64,000 nt of DNA from JAJRPT01 sp964465945. GTDB lineage: Bacteria > Bacteroidota > Ignavibacteria > Kapaibacteriales > UBA2268. The stretch lies in assembly GCA_964465945.1 (NCBI GenBank), contig CAYXMM010000015.1, positions 9,168 through 73,167 of the forward strand. The letters run 5' to 3'. Positions 53,143-60,725 of the stretch are shown here, piece by piece (position 1 is the first letter of the stretch; every line of letters starts with the position of its first letter). The notes under the pieces are model-generated. The model saw nothing but the letters and a program-made list of their open reading frames with translations. It ran no database searches and was not told the DNA's origin. The position numbers and the translations under genes were made by a program.

Positions 53143-54327
53143 ATGAAAATGGTGCAAAAGAAAAAAGTTATAATTGGTTTATCTGGCGGCGTTGATTCAA
53201 GCGTCGCTGCTAAACTACTCTTAGAAGAGGGATATGACCTTATCGCAGTTTTTATGCAGAATTGGGACGATACCACGGGGCTACTCGATGGCGAATGCCA
53301 TTGGGAAGATGATTGGGATTTCGCCCAACTCGTTGCAAAACAATTAAATATTCCAATTCATAAAATTGACCTCTCGGAAGAATACCGCAAACGTATCGTT
53401 AATTATATGTTCGATGAATACGAAAAAGGTAGAACCCCTAATCCTGATATACTTTGCAACAGAGAAATTAAATTTGACGCTTTTATTGATGCAGTTAAAG
53501 ATTTTAATGCCGATTTTGTTGCAACAGGACACTACTGTGGCACAAAAGTTAATGATATTACAGGCGAAATTATGCTAATTGCTGGTTTAGATGAAAATAA
53601 AGACCAAAGCTATTTCCTTTCGCAATTAAATCAATCGCAACTCAAAACTGCAATTTTTCCTCTTGTCGATATTAGAAAAAATAGAGTAAGAGAGATTGCC
53701 AAAGAAATAAATTTACCTAATTCTAATAAAAAAGATTCGCAAGGACTATGTTTTATTGGGAAAGTTGATTTACCAACCTTTTTAAAACAACAAATCATTC
53801 CTAGACCAGGTAAAGTTATTGAAATTGATTTCGAAACAGGGCAAAAAATTAAAGAACAAAAAGACATTAATAACTTAGAAGAAGCTTGTTCTGACTATCT
53901 TTATGATGAAACTTTCGGAAATGCCGTTGGTGAGCATCAAGGAGTTCAATTTTACACAATAGGGCAGAGGAAGGGGCTTAACTTAGGTGGCTTCCCAAAA
54001 CCTCTTTATGTGTTACACTTAGATAACGATAGAAACTTACTTTATGTCGGCCAAGGCGAAGACCATCCTTTGCTTCAAAGAAAAGGACTTAAAGTTGAGA
54101 ATAAATTCGTTCATTGGATAAGACCATCACAAAAAATGAATTTAGAAGAGAAAAGAACATATCAAGTAAGATTTAGACACAGACAAGAATTACAAATTGC
54201 AGAATTAATTCAAAAAGAAAAGTATTTATATATTTTATTCGATGAATTTCAAAGAGGAATATCACCTGGACAATTCGCAACTTGGTATAAAGATAGAGAA
54301 TGTGTCGGTTCTGGGGAAATTTATTAA
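53143..54327 (+). CDS. mnmA: tRNA-specific 2-thiouridylase
   Basis: A 394-residue enzyme that sulfurates U34 of tRNA Glu, Gln and Lys. Seen: the P-loop-like SGGVDSS (14-20), AVFMQNWDD, catalytic Cys105 in PDILCNREIKF and Cys203 in QGLCFIG, ATGHYCG, KDQSYFLS, FYTIGQRKGLNLGG and the C-terminal beta-barrel SPGQFATWY. A second in-frame ATG at 53149 is an alternative start. It is followed 23 bases later by rpe, whose ribosome site is AAGGAA. Confidence 0.95.
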   Translation: MKMVQKKKVIIGLSGGVDSSVAAKLLLEEGYDLIAVFMQNWDDTTGLLDGECHWEDDWDFAQLVAKQLNIPIHKIDLSEEYRKRIVNYMFDEYEKGRTPNPDILCNREIKFDAFIDAVKDFNADFVATGHYCGTKVNDITGEIMLIAGLDENKDQSYFLSQLNQSQLKTAIFPLVDIRKNRVREIAKEINLPNSNKKDSQGLCFIGKVDLPTFLKQQIIPRPGKVIEIDFETGQKIKEQKDINNLEEACSDYLYDETFGNAVGEHQGVQFYTIGQRKGLNLGGFPKPLYVLHLDNDRNLLYVGQGEDHPLLQRKGLKVENKFVHWIRPSQKMNLEEKRTYQVRFRHRQELQIAELIQKEKYLYILFDEFQRGISPGQFATWYKDRECVGSGEIY

Positions 54328-54350
54328 TTTTTTAATTACTAAGGAAAAAA

Positions 54351-55022
54351 ATGATAAGAAATTTAAAAATAGCACCATCAATTTTATCAGCAGATTTTGC
54401 CAACTTAGGTAGAGATATAAAAACGTTATCAGAAGGTGGAGCAGATATAGTACATGTTGATGTGATGGATGGACATTTCGTCCCAAATATCACCATTGGA
54501 CCATTAATCGTATCTGCAATAAGACCATATACAAAATTACCTATTGATGTCCATCTAATGATCGAAAAGCCAGACAACTACCTTGAAGATTTCGCAAAAG
54601 CAGGCGCTGACTATATTTCTGTCCATGCCGAAGAGGTTAAGCATCTTCACAGAAGTTTAAGCAAAATTAAAGAACTTGATTGCAAAGCTGGAGTTGTACT
54701 AAACCCTATTACTCCATTATCTTTCGCTCTTGAGGCAGCCGAATATTCTGATTTCATTTTATTAATGTCAGTAAATCCAGGTTTCGGTGGGCAAAGTTTT
54801 ATTGATTCATTTTTTAGAAAAGCAAGCGAATTAAGAAATGAATTAAATAAGAGGGGATTAGAATCTGTCGCTATTGAAGTTGATGGAGGAGTAAAAATTG
54901 ATAATTGCAGAGCAGTAGCCGAAGCAGGTGCCGACTGGCTTGTTTCTGGCTCAGGGCTATTTAAAGGTAATTTAACTGAAAATATTAAATTAATGCGAGC
55001 AGAGTTAGATAAAGTTATATAA
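54351..55022 (+). CDS. rpe: Ribulose-phosphate 3-epimerase
   Basis: A 223-residue TIM-barrel enzyme of the pentose phosphate pathway. Seen: IAPSILSADFANLG, VDVMDGHFVPNITIG with the catalytic Asp, LPIDVHLMIEKPDNY, GVVLNPITPL, VNPGFGGQSFI, VDGGV and WLVSGSGLFKG. The residues for metal and substrate binding are all present. The last base of its stop TAA is the first base of the next ATG (TAATG), which couples translation of the histone-deacetylase-like gene. Confidence 0.95.
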   Translation: MIRNLKIAPSILSADFANLGRDIKTLSEGGADIVHVDVMDGHFVPNITIGPLIVSAIRPYTKLPIDVHLMIEKPDNYLEDFAKAGADYISVHAEEVKHLHRSLSKIKELDCKAGVVLNPITPLSFALEAAEYSDFILLMSVNPGFGGQSFIDSFFRKASELRNELNKRGLESVAIEVDGGVKIDNCRAVAEAGADWLVSGSGLFKGNLTENIKLMRAELDKVI

Positions 55023-55918
55023 TGAAAATCGCTTGGCACCAATTCTACAATCATCTACTCAAAGAAAATCATAAATTTCCTATGATTAAGTATGACTTGT
55101 TAAAAAGTGAATTACTCAATCAAAAAATTGCTAATGAAAATGACTTCATTGAACCAGAGGAAATAGAAGAAATCGATATATTACTAGCCCACACTCCGGA
55201 ATACTGGAATAAACTTAAATCACTATCCTTAGACTCAAAAGAAGAGCGACGAACTGGCTTCCCACAAAGTCGACGACTTATTCAGCGAGAAAGACGCATA
55301 ATGCAAGGAACGTATCAAGTTAGCAAATCAGCAATTATCGAAGGAATTGGCTTTAATATAGCAGGCGGCACTCACCATGCTTTTAGTTACAAAGGAGAAG
55401 GTTTTTGCTTGCTAAATGATATGGTTCTGACTGCATTAATGCTCGAAAAGTATAATAATTTAAAAAGAATATTAATCTTAGATTTAGACGTCCATCAAGG
55501 CAATGGAACTGCAGAAATCCTAAAAAATAAAGGGAACATTTATACATTCAGTATGCACGGAAAAGATAATTATCCAATAGAAAAAGAAATTAGCGACTGG
55601 GATATTGCACTAAGCCACAACACCAAAGACGAAGAATACTTACAAATTCTTGAAGACAGTATTAAAAAAATTAAATTAAACTTCGACCCAGAATTTGTCC
55701 TATTTCAAGCGGGTGTTGATATTCTCCAAACTGATAAATTTGGCAGATTAAACATTAGTAACGATGGATGTCAAAAAAGAGACGAAATCGTATATGAATA
55801 TTTCAGTAAAAATTCAATTCCAGTATGTGCTACAATGGGTGGTGGCTACTCAAAAGACATTAACATCATTGTCGAAGCCCACCTCAATACATATAAATCT
55901 GCACTAAAATATTATTAG
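55022..55918 (+). CDS. Histone deacetylase family (acetylpolyamine/AcuC-like) hydrolase
   Basis: A 298-residue HDAC-superfamily enzyme. Zinc and catalytic residues are seen: GGTHHA (His118, His119), LDLDVHQGNG (Asp154-Asp156-His158), an Asp in FQAGVDIL and the GGGYSKD tyrosine near the C-terminus. The N-terminal ILLAHTPEYWNKL is typical. Bacterial members deacetylate acetylpolyamines, acetoin-pathway proteins or small molecules; the substrate is not evident. It is short relative to class I enzymes and resembles the HDAC11/YqfQ-type. It is coupled to rpe by TAATG; no terminator follows directly. Confidence 0.88.
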   Translation: MKIAWHQFYNHLLKENHKFPMIKYDLLKSELLNQKIANENDFIEPEEIEEIDILLAHTPEYWNKLKSLSLDSKEERRTGFPQSRRLIQRERRIMQGTYQVSKSAIIEGIGFNIAGGTHHAFSYKGEGFCLLNDMVLTALMLEKYNNLKRILILDLDVHQGNGTAEILKNKGNIYTFSMHGKDNYPIEKEISDWDIALSHNTKDEEYLQILEDSIKKIKLNFDPEFVLFQAGVDILQTDKFGRLNISNDGCQKRDEIVYEYFSKNSIPVCATMGGGYSKDINIIVEAHLNTYKSALKYY

Positions 55919-56187
55919 CTTTAGTAATTTTTAATATCAAACAGTACATTTAAAATTTAATACTTTTAAACTGAGAATTTTTTATTTAAACACAAAATAC
56001 TTCAAATGATCAGCATTAATAAATAATTTTCTGTATTTGATATGTTTTTTAATTATTTTTCTATTCAATATCAACAAATATTAATTTTCATTAATATATC
56101 TATTTTGAAGAAAATCAAGGGAAAGTGATATGATAGAAAATTATTTAGAAAACTTTTTTTAAATATGTTATATTCTATTTAAAAACA
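55919..56187. other. AT-rich spacer with a palindrome and a 10-codon ORF
   Basis: No gene of normal length is visible. ATATTAAT (56078-56085) and ATTAATAT (56090-56097) form an 8-bp inverted repeat with a TTTC loop. About 30 bases on, AAGGGAAAG precedes ATG 56130, a 10-codon frame (MIENYLENFF) ending in TAA at 56162. Directly downstream is a strong terminator, so a short transcript or leader peptide is conceivable. Confidence in any function is low. Confidence 0.3.
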
Positions 56188-56216
56188 AAAAAAAGCACCT
56201 ATTAGGTGCTTTTTTG
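56188..56216. terminator. Bidirectional intrinsic terminator for eno and the rightward unit
   Basis: GCACCT and AGGTGC form a perfect stem extended by A/T pairs (about 12 bp) around an ATT loop, with an A-run on the left and a T-run on the right. Confidence 0.9.
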
Positions 56217-56240
56217 TTAATATTCAAATGTGAAGTATTA

Positions 56241-57533
56241 TTACTTCAATTTCAATTTTCTCATAAAACTATCTGCTGCAAAAACTGCATCCATATCAAG
56301 CATTTCTTCAATTCGTAATAACTGATTATATTTTGCAGTTCTATCCGAACGAGAAGGCGCCCCAGTTTTAATCTGCCCGGAATTCATTGCCACCGCTAAA
56401 TCCGCTATAAATGAATCCTCAGTTTCACCACTTCTATGAGAAATAATTGTATTATAACCAGATTGATGAGCCAAATGAATCGCCTCAATAGTTTCAGTTA
56501 ATGTTCCAATTTGATTAACCTTTACCAAAATTGCATTTGCAGTATCGCTTTCAATTCCTTTCAATAAATATTCAGAATTAGTAACAAATAAATCATCACC
56601 AACTATCTGACATTTACTTCCAATTTCATCAGTTAATTTCTTCCAACCACCCCAATCATTTTGGTCTAAACCATCTTCAATCGAGCGAATAGGATATTTT
56701 GAAATCAAATACTTGTACCATTCAATCATTTCATCAGTCGTTCTTGACGGCAAACCAGACTTAAACATTTCATATTTACCATTCTTAAACATTTCGCTAG
56801 ATGCGACATCAATAGCCAGAACAAAATCCTCACCAACTTTATAATTCGCTTTCTCAATCGCTTCGATAATTAAATCAAATGCCTCTTCATTACTTTTAAT
56901 ACTTGGAGCAAACCCACCCTCATCGCCAACTGAAGTATTCAAGCCCTTTTTATGAAGTACACTCCTCAAACTATGAAATACCTCAACTCCAGACCTTAAA
57001 GCATCAGCAAAAGTATCTTGTCCGATGGGCATAATCATAAACTCTTGAATATCTACATTATTATCAGCGTGCTTTCCACCATTTAAAATATTCATCATAG
57101 GAGTAGGAAGAGTAATTCCATTTATTCCACCAAGATATTTATAAAGTTGCATACCATGATAATCAGCAGCAGCCCTTGCCATTGCAAGTGAAACCCCTAA
57201 AATAGCATTTGCACCTAACCTTGATTTATTCGGAGTATTATCTAACTCAATTAAAATATTATCAATATGCTGTTGCTCAGTAGCATCTAATCCATCTAAT
57301 GCTTCGGCAATTTCAATATTAACTGATTCAACAGCTTTCTGTACTCCCTTTCCTAAATATCGACTATCACCATCTCGTAATTCATGAGCTTCATGCTCAC
57401 CCGTTGAAGCGCCAGAAGGCACAGCCGCCATACCAATTGAACCATCTTCTAAAACAACTTCGACTTCAATCGTCGGATTACCACGAGAATCTAGTATCTC
57501 CCGTGCGTGAATATCTAAAATCAGAGAACTCAT
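56241..57533 (-). CDS. eno: Enolase
   Basis: A 430-residue glycolytic enzyme converting 2-phosphoglycerate to phosphoenolpyruvate. Seen: AREILDSRGNPTIEVEV, GAVPSGASTG-type AAVPSGASTGEHEA, metal ligands in LAIDVASSEM, SIEDGLDQNDWGGWKKLT and QIVGDDLFVTN, the active-site lysine in NAILVKVNQIGTLTE, and ISHRSGETEDSFIADLAVA. Length is normal. AAGGT precedes the ATG. It is the third gene of the leftward trxA-phhB-eno unit. Confidence 0.97.
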   Translation of the reverse strand: MSSLILDIHAREILDSRGNPTIEVEVVLEDGSIGMAAVPSGASTGEHEAHELRDGDSRYLGKGVQKAVESVNIEIAEALDGLDATEQQHIDNILIELDNTPNKSRLGANAILGVSLAMARAAADYHGMQLYKYLGGINGITLPTPMMNILNGGKHADNNVDIQEFMIMPIGQDTFADALRSGVEVFHSLRSVLHKKGLNTSVGDEGGFAPSIKSNEEAFDLIIEAIEKANYKVGEDFVLAIDVASSEMFKNGKYEMFKSGLPSRTTDEMIEWYKYLISKYPIRSIEDGLDQNDWGGWKKLTDEIGSKCQIVGDDLFVTNSEYLLKGIESDTANAILVKVNQIGTLTETIEAIHLAHQSGYNTIISHRSGETEDSFIADLAVAMNSGQIKTGAPSRSDRTAKYNQLLRIEEMLDMDAVFAADSFMRKLKLK

Positions 57534-57550
57534 AGTAAATTTACCTTATA

Positions 57551-57847
57551 TTAGTATATTTTAATGGTATCTATTTTTTTTGCTAATTCAAAATCAAGAG
57601 AAGTTAAGCCACCCTTATCGTGAGTATGAAGATTAATTCTTATTTTGTTCCATCCATAAAGGAGAATGTCAGGGTGATGATTAATAGTTTCCGCAAAAAC
57701 GGCTATTGAATTAATTAAACCAATAGCCGATGCGAAATTAGAACATATTATTTCTTTTTTTAATTTATTTTCTTCAACAGCCCAATCTGTTAAACTATTT
57801 AACTGAATTGAAATATCGTCCGAAGATAAAAGGTCTCGTTTAGACAT
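57551..57847 (-). CDS. phhB: Pterin-4a-carbinolamine dehydratase
   Basis: A 98-residue enzyme that dehydrates 4a-hydroxytetrahydropterin, recycling the cofactor of aromatic amino-acid hydroxylases. The family core NHHPDILLYGWNKIRINLHTHDKGGLTSLDFELA is complete, with the paired His57-His58 and the THD-GGLT loop. It starts four bases after trxA and is 17 bases ahead of eno. No phenylalanine hydroxylase gene lies in the window. Confidence 0.93.
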   Translation of the reverse strand: MSKRDLLSSDDISIQLNSLTDWAVEENKLKKEIICSNFASAIGLINSIAVFAETINHHPDILLYGWNKIRINLHTHDKGGLTSLDFELAKKIDTIKIY

Positions 57848-57851
57848 AAAA

Positions 57852-58175
57852 TTAGATATGGCTTTTTAATTTATTAAGGATTTGCTCTTTAGGAACAGCC
57901 CCAACAATAGTATCAACTACTTCGCCACCTTTAAAAATCAATATTGTTGGAATTGAACGTATTCCAAATTGCATTGCTGTTTGTTGATTATTATCAACAT
58001 CTAATTTACAAATTTTTGCTTGTCCAGCATAGTCATTAGCTAATTCATCAATAACAGGGGCAATCATTCTACATGGTCCGCACCATGCAGCCCAAAAATC
58101 AATTAATACAGGGATATTTGATTTTATTACTTCCTGCTCAAAAGAAGCATCAGTCAAGTGAATTGGTTGTGCCAT
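57852..58175 (-). CDS. trxA: Thioredoxin
   Basis: A 107-residue cytoplasmic thioredoxin with WAAWCGPCRMIAPV (Cys32, Cys35), the buried Asp in VLIDFWA, and RSIPTILIFKGG with the cis-Pro. Length and motifs are standard. GGAG lies nine bases upstream of the ATG. The leader holds a 19-bp perfect palindrome and a TAATTTTG box, described separately. It is the first gene of a three-gene leftward unit. Confidence 0.96.
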   Translation of the reverse strand: MAQPIHLTDASFEQEVIKSNIPVLIDFWAAWCGPCRMIAPVIDELANDYAGQAKICKLDVDNNQQTAMQFGIRSIPTILIFKGGEVVDTIVGAVPKEQILNKLKSHI

Positions 58176-58203
58176 AAATTCTCCAATTGAAAAATAATTT
58201 ACT

Positions 58204-58222
58204 TATTCGTTATTAACGAATA
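58204..58222 (-). promoter_or_regulatory. 19-bp perfect palindrome in the trxA leader
   Basis: TATTCGTTA and TAACGAATA are 9-bp perfect arms around a single central T, 29-47 bases before the trxA start and about 24 bases downstream of the TAATTTTG box. This is the position of a repressor operator just past the start site. Such a long perfect palindrome is unlikely by chance, even in AT-rich spacer. Confidence 0.6.
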
Positions 58223-58245
58223 TGTTTAATTTATATTTAAAAATA

Positions 58246-58253
58246 CAAAATTA
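58246..58253 (-). promoter_or_regulatory. TAnnTTTG promoter box upstream of trxA
   Basis: The minus strand reads TAATTTTG. A start near 58239 would give a leader of about 64 bases that carries the palindrome at 58204-58222. Confidence 0.4.
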
Positions 58254-58275
58254 GAAAAAGTTTTTCTAAATCTAA

Positions 58276-58306
58276 TAAAAAAAGGCAGATTCTTTTGAAA
58301 CCTACC
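58276..58306 (-). terminator. Intrinsic terminator of the microprotein gene
   Basis: On the minus strand GGTAGGTTTC (58306-58297) folds against GAATCTGCC (58292-58284) using two G-U pairs and one bulge, followed by seven Ts. It ends the leftward transcript of the small acidic gene before trxA. Confidence 0.7.
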
Positions 58307-58334
58307 AATTTTGTTTTGAAGTAATGTTTTTTAT

Positions 58335-58475
58335 TTAAAAATCTATATCTAATTCATCTTCAAATATATCGCTATAATCCAAATCATAGTCTTTTTCGAT
58401 TGAAAAATTGAAATTATCTAAATCGCTAATTTCACTTACTTCATCAAATTCATCTTTTAAATCATAGATATTCAT
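58335..58475 (-). CDS. Acidic microprotein of unknown function
   Basis: A 46-residue ORF, strongly acidic: about 17 Asp/Glu against three Lys and no Arg. The composition (LKDEFDEVSEISDLDN, then YSDIFEDELDIDF) suggests a disordered or amphipathic regulator-like protein. GGGGGC five bases before the ATG is an unusually G-rich ribosome site in this AT-rich DNA, and an intrinsic terminator follows the stop, so the gene looks autonomous. No family is recognised. It lies between trxA and nuoL, transcribed away from nuoL. Confidence 0.6.
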   Translation of the reverse strand: MNIYDLKDEFDEVSEISDLDNFNFSIEKDYDLDYSDIFEDELDIDF

Positions 58476-58519
58476 AAATGCCCCCAAAAAATTTATCAAT
58501 AAATAATTAAAAATTACTT

Positions 58520-58535
58520 CTCAAATCTCGTGCCA
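58520..58535 (-). promoter_or_regulatory. Sigma-54-like element upstream of the microprotein
   Basis: The minus strand reads TGGCACG, four bases, then TTGAG, with the spacing of the sigma-54 consensus TGGCACG-N4-TTGCW. The -24 half is exact but the -12 GC is GA, so it is a partial match. Transcription would begin near 58508, about 33 bases before the start codon. Confidence 0.35.
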
Positions 58536-58644
58536 ATATTTTACTTTACCTTATAATTTATTGTTTTTAATATGAATATAGATTTTATTTTCAAGAGAAT
58601 TTTTGTTAATAAAATAAAAATAGAAATATCTTGTAAAATCATAG

Positions 58645-58652
58645 TATTTTTG
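58645..58652 (+). promoter_or_regulatory. TAnnTTTG promoter box upstream of nuoL
   Basis: TATTTTTG, with a predicted start near 58659 and a ~64-base leader that ends in TAGGAACAACA before the ATG at 58723. No good -33 element is seen. Confidence 0.35.
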
Positions 58653-58722
58653 TTAATTTGCAAAATTATTTATTGAAATTTGCCTTTTTTAAGCAGATAT
58701 AATTGATAAATTAGGAACAACA

Positions 58723-60696
58723 ATGCTTGAATTAATTCAGTTTATTCCATTATTCCCTTTAATAGGTTTCCTATTAATAGGTCTTTTTGGCTCATATATA
58801 AAAAGTGAAAAGCTTGTCGGTATTATAGCAAGTGCGATGATATTGATTTCTTTCGGCATAACGCTCACTGTTTTAAATGCCTTTTTACAGACTGGTGGCG
58901 AAACTTCTCATATAGTACCTGTTTTCACTTGGATAAGCGCAGGCAGTTTTTCTGTAAATATCTCTTATCAAGTTGACCAACTCTCTTTATTATTCTCTTC
59001 TATTATCACAGGTGTTGGTTTTCTAATTCACGTATATTCAATCGGATATATGCATGGAGATAGAAGTTTTTATCGCTTTTTTGCTTATCTGAACTTATTC
59101 GTTTTTATGATGTTAAACCTTGTTTTAGCAAGCAATTTCCTATTGACATTCTTGGGCTGGGAAGGTGTTGGTTTAGCTTCTTATTTATTAATTGGTTATT
59201 GGTATGACCAAAAATTTGACGGATATAGAATCACGTGGACTGGCGATGCAGCTAACAAAGCATTCATCGTAAATAGAATCGGTGATTTTGGAATGTTAAT
59301 CGCTATTTTCTTAACATTTGGTCTATTTGGAACTTTAGAATATAGCGAAGTTGCAAGACAAGCTATGGCTAATTCTGGTGATTTGATGGGGTCAGGAGTT
59401 ATATTAGCCATCACTCTTCTGATATTTTTAGGTTGTACAGGTAAATCCGCTCAAATTCCATTAGCTGGTTGGTTGCCAGATGCGATGGCAGGTCCAACTT
59501 CGGTTTCTGCCCTAATTCACGCTGCAACCATGGTTACTGCTGGTATCTTTATAATTGCAAGAAATGCAACTCTATTTGCTTTAAGTCCTACAACAATGGC
59601 GGTAATTGCTTCTATTGGGGCTACAACTGCTTTGCTTGCTGCTTCAATCGGCTTAGTTCAAAATGATATTAAAAAAGTTTTAGCTTATTCAACTGTCAGT
59701 CAACTAGGTTTTATGTTTACTGCTCTTGGTGTTGGTGCTTTCTCTGCAGGACTTTTTCATACTATGACTCACGCCTTCTTTAAAGCACTCTTATTCTTGG
59801 CGGCTGGTTCTGTTATTCACGGAATGCACCACGAACAAAATATTAAAAATATGGGTGGACTTAAAAAATATATGCCAATTACATATAAAACATTCTTTGT
59901 AGGAACACTTGCTATTGCTGGGATACCTTTCTTCTCCGGTTTCTTCTCTAAAGATGAAATTCTATGGCAAGCATTTTCATCTGAACAAGGTAGTATTGTA
60001 GTATATATAATGTTAGCAATTGCTGCAATTTTCACTGCATTTTATATGTTCCGTCTATTATACTTAACTTTTACAGGCAAAGAAAGATTCGATGCCCATC
60101 ATGTTCATCCTCATGAATCTCCTTCAACAATGACATTCGCTCTTATCGTATTAGCAATTCTCTCAGCTTTCGGTGGCTTCTTAAATATCCCTTATCCATT
60201 AGGATTTTTCTTTAGCGACCATCCAAGTATTATGAGTAATTATTTAGAGCCAATCTTTGCTGATGCTAATAATTTATTAGGCAAACACACAGGTCATGAA
60301 GTTCATGCAATTGAATACGCTCTAATGGCAATCGCTACTGGTTTAGCATTTGCTTCTTGGTTCTTCGCTCGTAAATGGTATAAATCAGATGAAACTTGGG
60401 CTACTCCTCGTAACTTAGTCAAAAACTTCCCTACAGCATACAAAATGCTTTGGGAAAAATGGTATTTAGACCAAATGTATTATAAAGGAATAGTCGACCC
60501 TGTTCTTAATACTTCAAGAAATATTCTTTGGAAATTTGTCGATGTTCGTGTTATTGATGGCATTGTAAATGGTTCTGCTCGTGTGGTTGAATTTTTTGCT
60601 AACGTTATAAGAGCGCTTCAATCCGGTGTTACTCAAAGCTACGCTGGTTTGATGGTATTGGGCATAATAGTGATTATTATTTTAATGGCGTGGTAA
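58723..60696 (+). CDS. nuoL: NADH-quinone oxidoreductase subunit L
   Basis: A 657-residue antiporter-like subunit of complex I, with about 16 hydrophobic helices. Seen: GWEGVGLASYLLIGYWYD, NRIGDFGMLIAIFL, GKSAQIPLAGWLPDAMAGPTSVSALIHAATMVTAG with the key Lys and His, VLAYSTVSQLGFMFTALG, THAFFKALLFLAAG and IAGIPFFSGFFSKDEI. The C-terminal ~150 residues include the amphipathic lateral helix. It pumps protons together with NuoM and NuoN. TAGGAACAACA precedes the ATG. It is the first nuo gene in the window; nuoA-K are not upstream. Confidence 0.96.
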   Translation: MLELIQFIPLFPLIGFLLIGLFGSYIKSEKLVGIIASAMILISFGITLTVLNAFLQTGGETSHIVPVFTWISAGSFSVNISYQVDQLSLLFSSIITGVGFLIHVYSIGYMHGDRSFYRFFAYLNLFVFMMLNLVLASNFLLTFLGWEGVGLASYLLIGYWYDQKFDGYRITWTGDAANKAFIVNRIGDFGMLIAIFLTFGLFGTLEYSEVARQAMANSGDLMGSGVILAITLLIFLGCTGKSAQIPLAGWLPDAMAGPTSVSALIHAATMVTAGIFIIARNATLFALSPTTMAVIASIGATTALLAASIGLVQNDIKKVLAYSTVSQLGFMFTALGVGAFSAGLFHTMTHAFFKALLFLAAGSVIHGMHHEQNIKNMGGLKKYMPITYKTFFVGTLAIAGIPFFSGFFSKDEILWQAFSSEQGSIVVYIMLAIAAIFTAFYMFRLLYLTFTGKERFDAHHVHPHESPSTMTFALIVLAILSAFGGFLNIPYPLGFFFSDHPSIMSNYLEPIFADANNLLGKHTGHEVHAIEYALMAIATGLAFASWFFARKWYKSDETWATPRNLVKNFPTAYKMLWEKWYLDQMYYKGIVDPVLNTSRNILWKFVDVRVIDGIVNGSARVVEFFANVIRALQSGVTQSYAGLMVLGIIVIIILMAW

Positions 60697-60725
60697 TTTT
60701 AAACTGAAATTAATTATTTAAAGTT

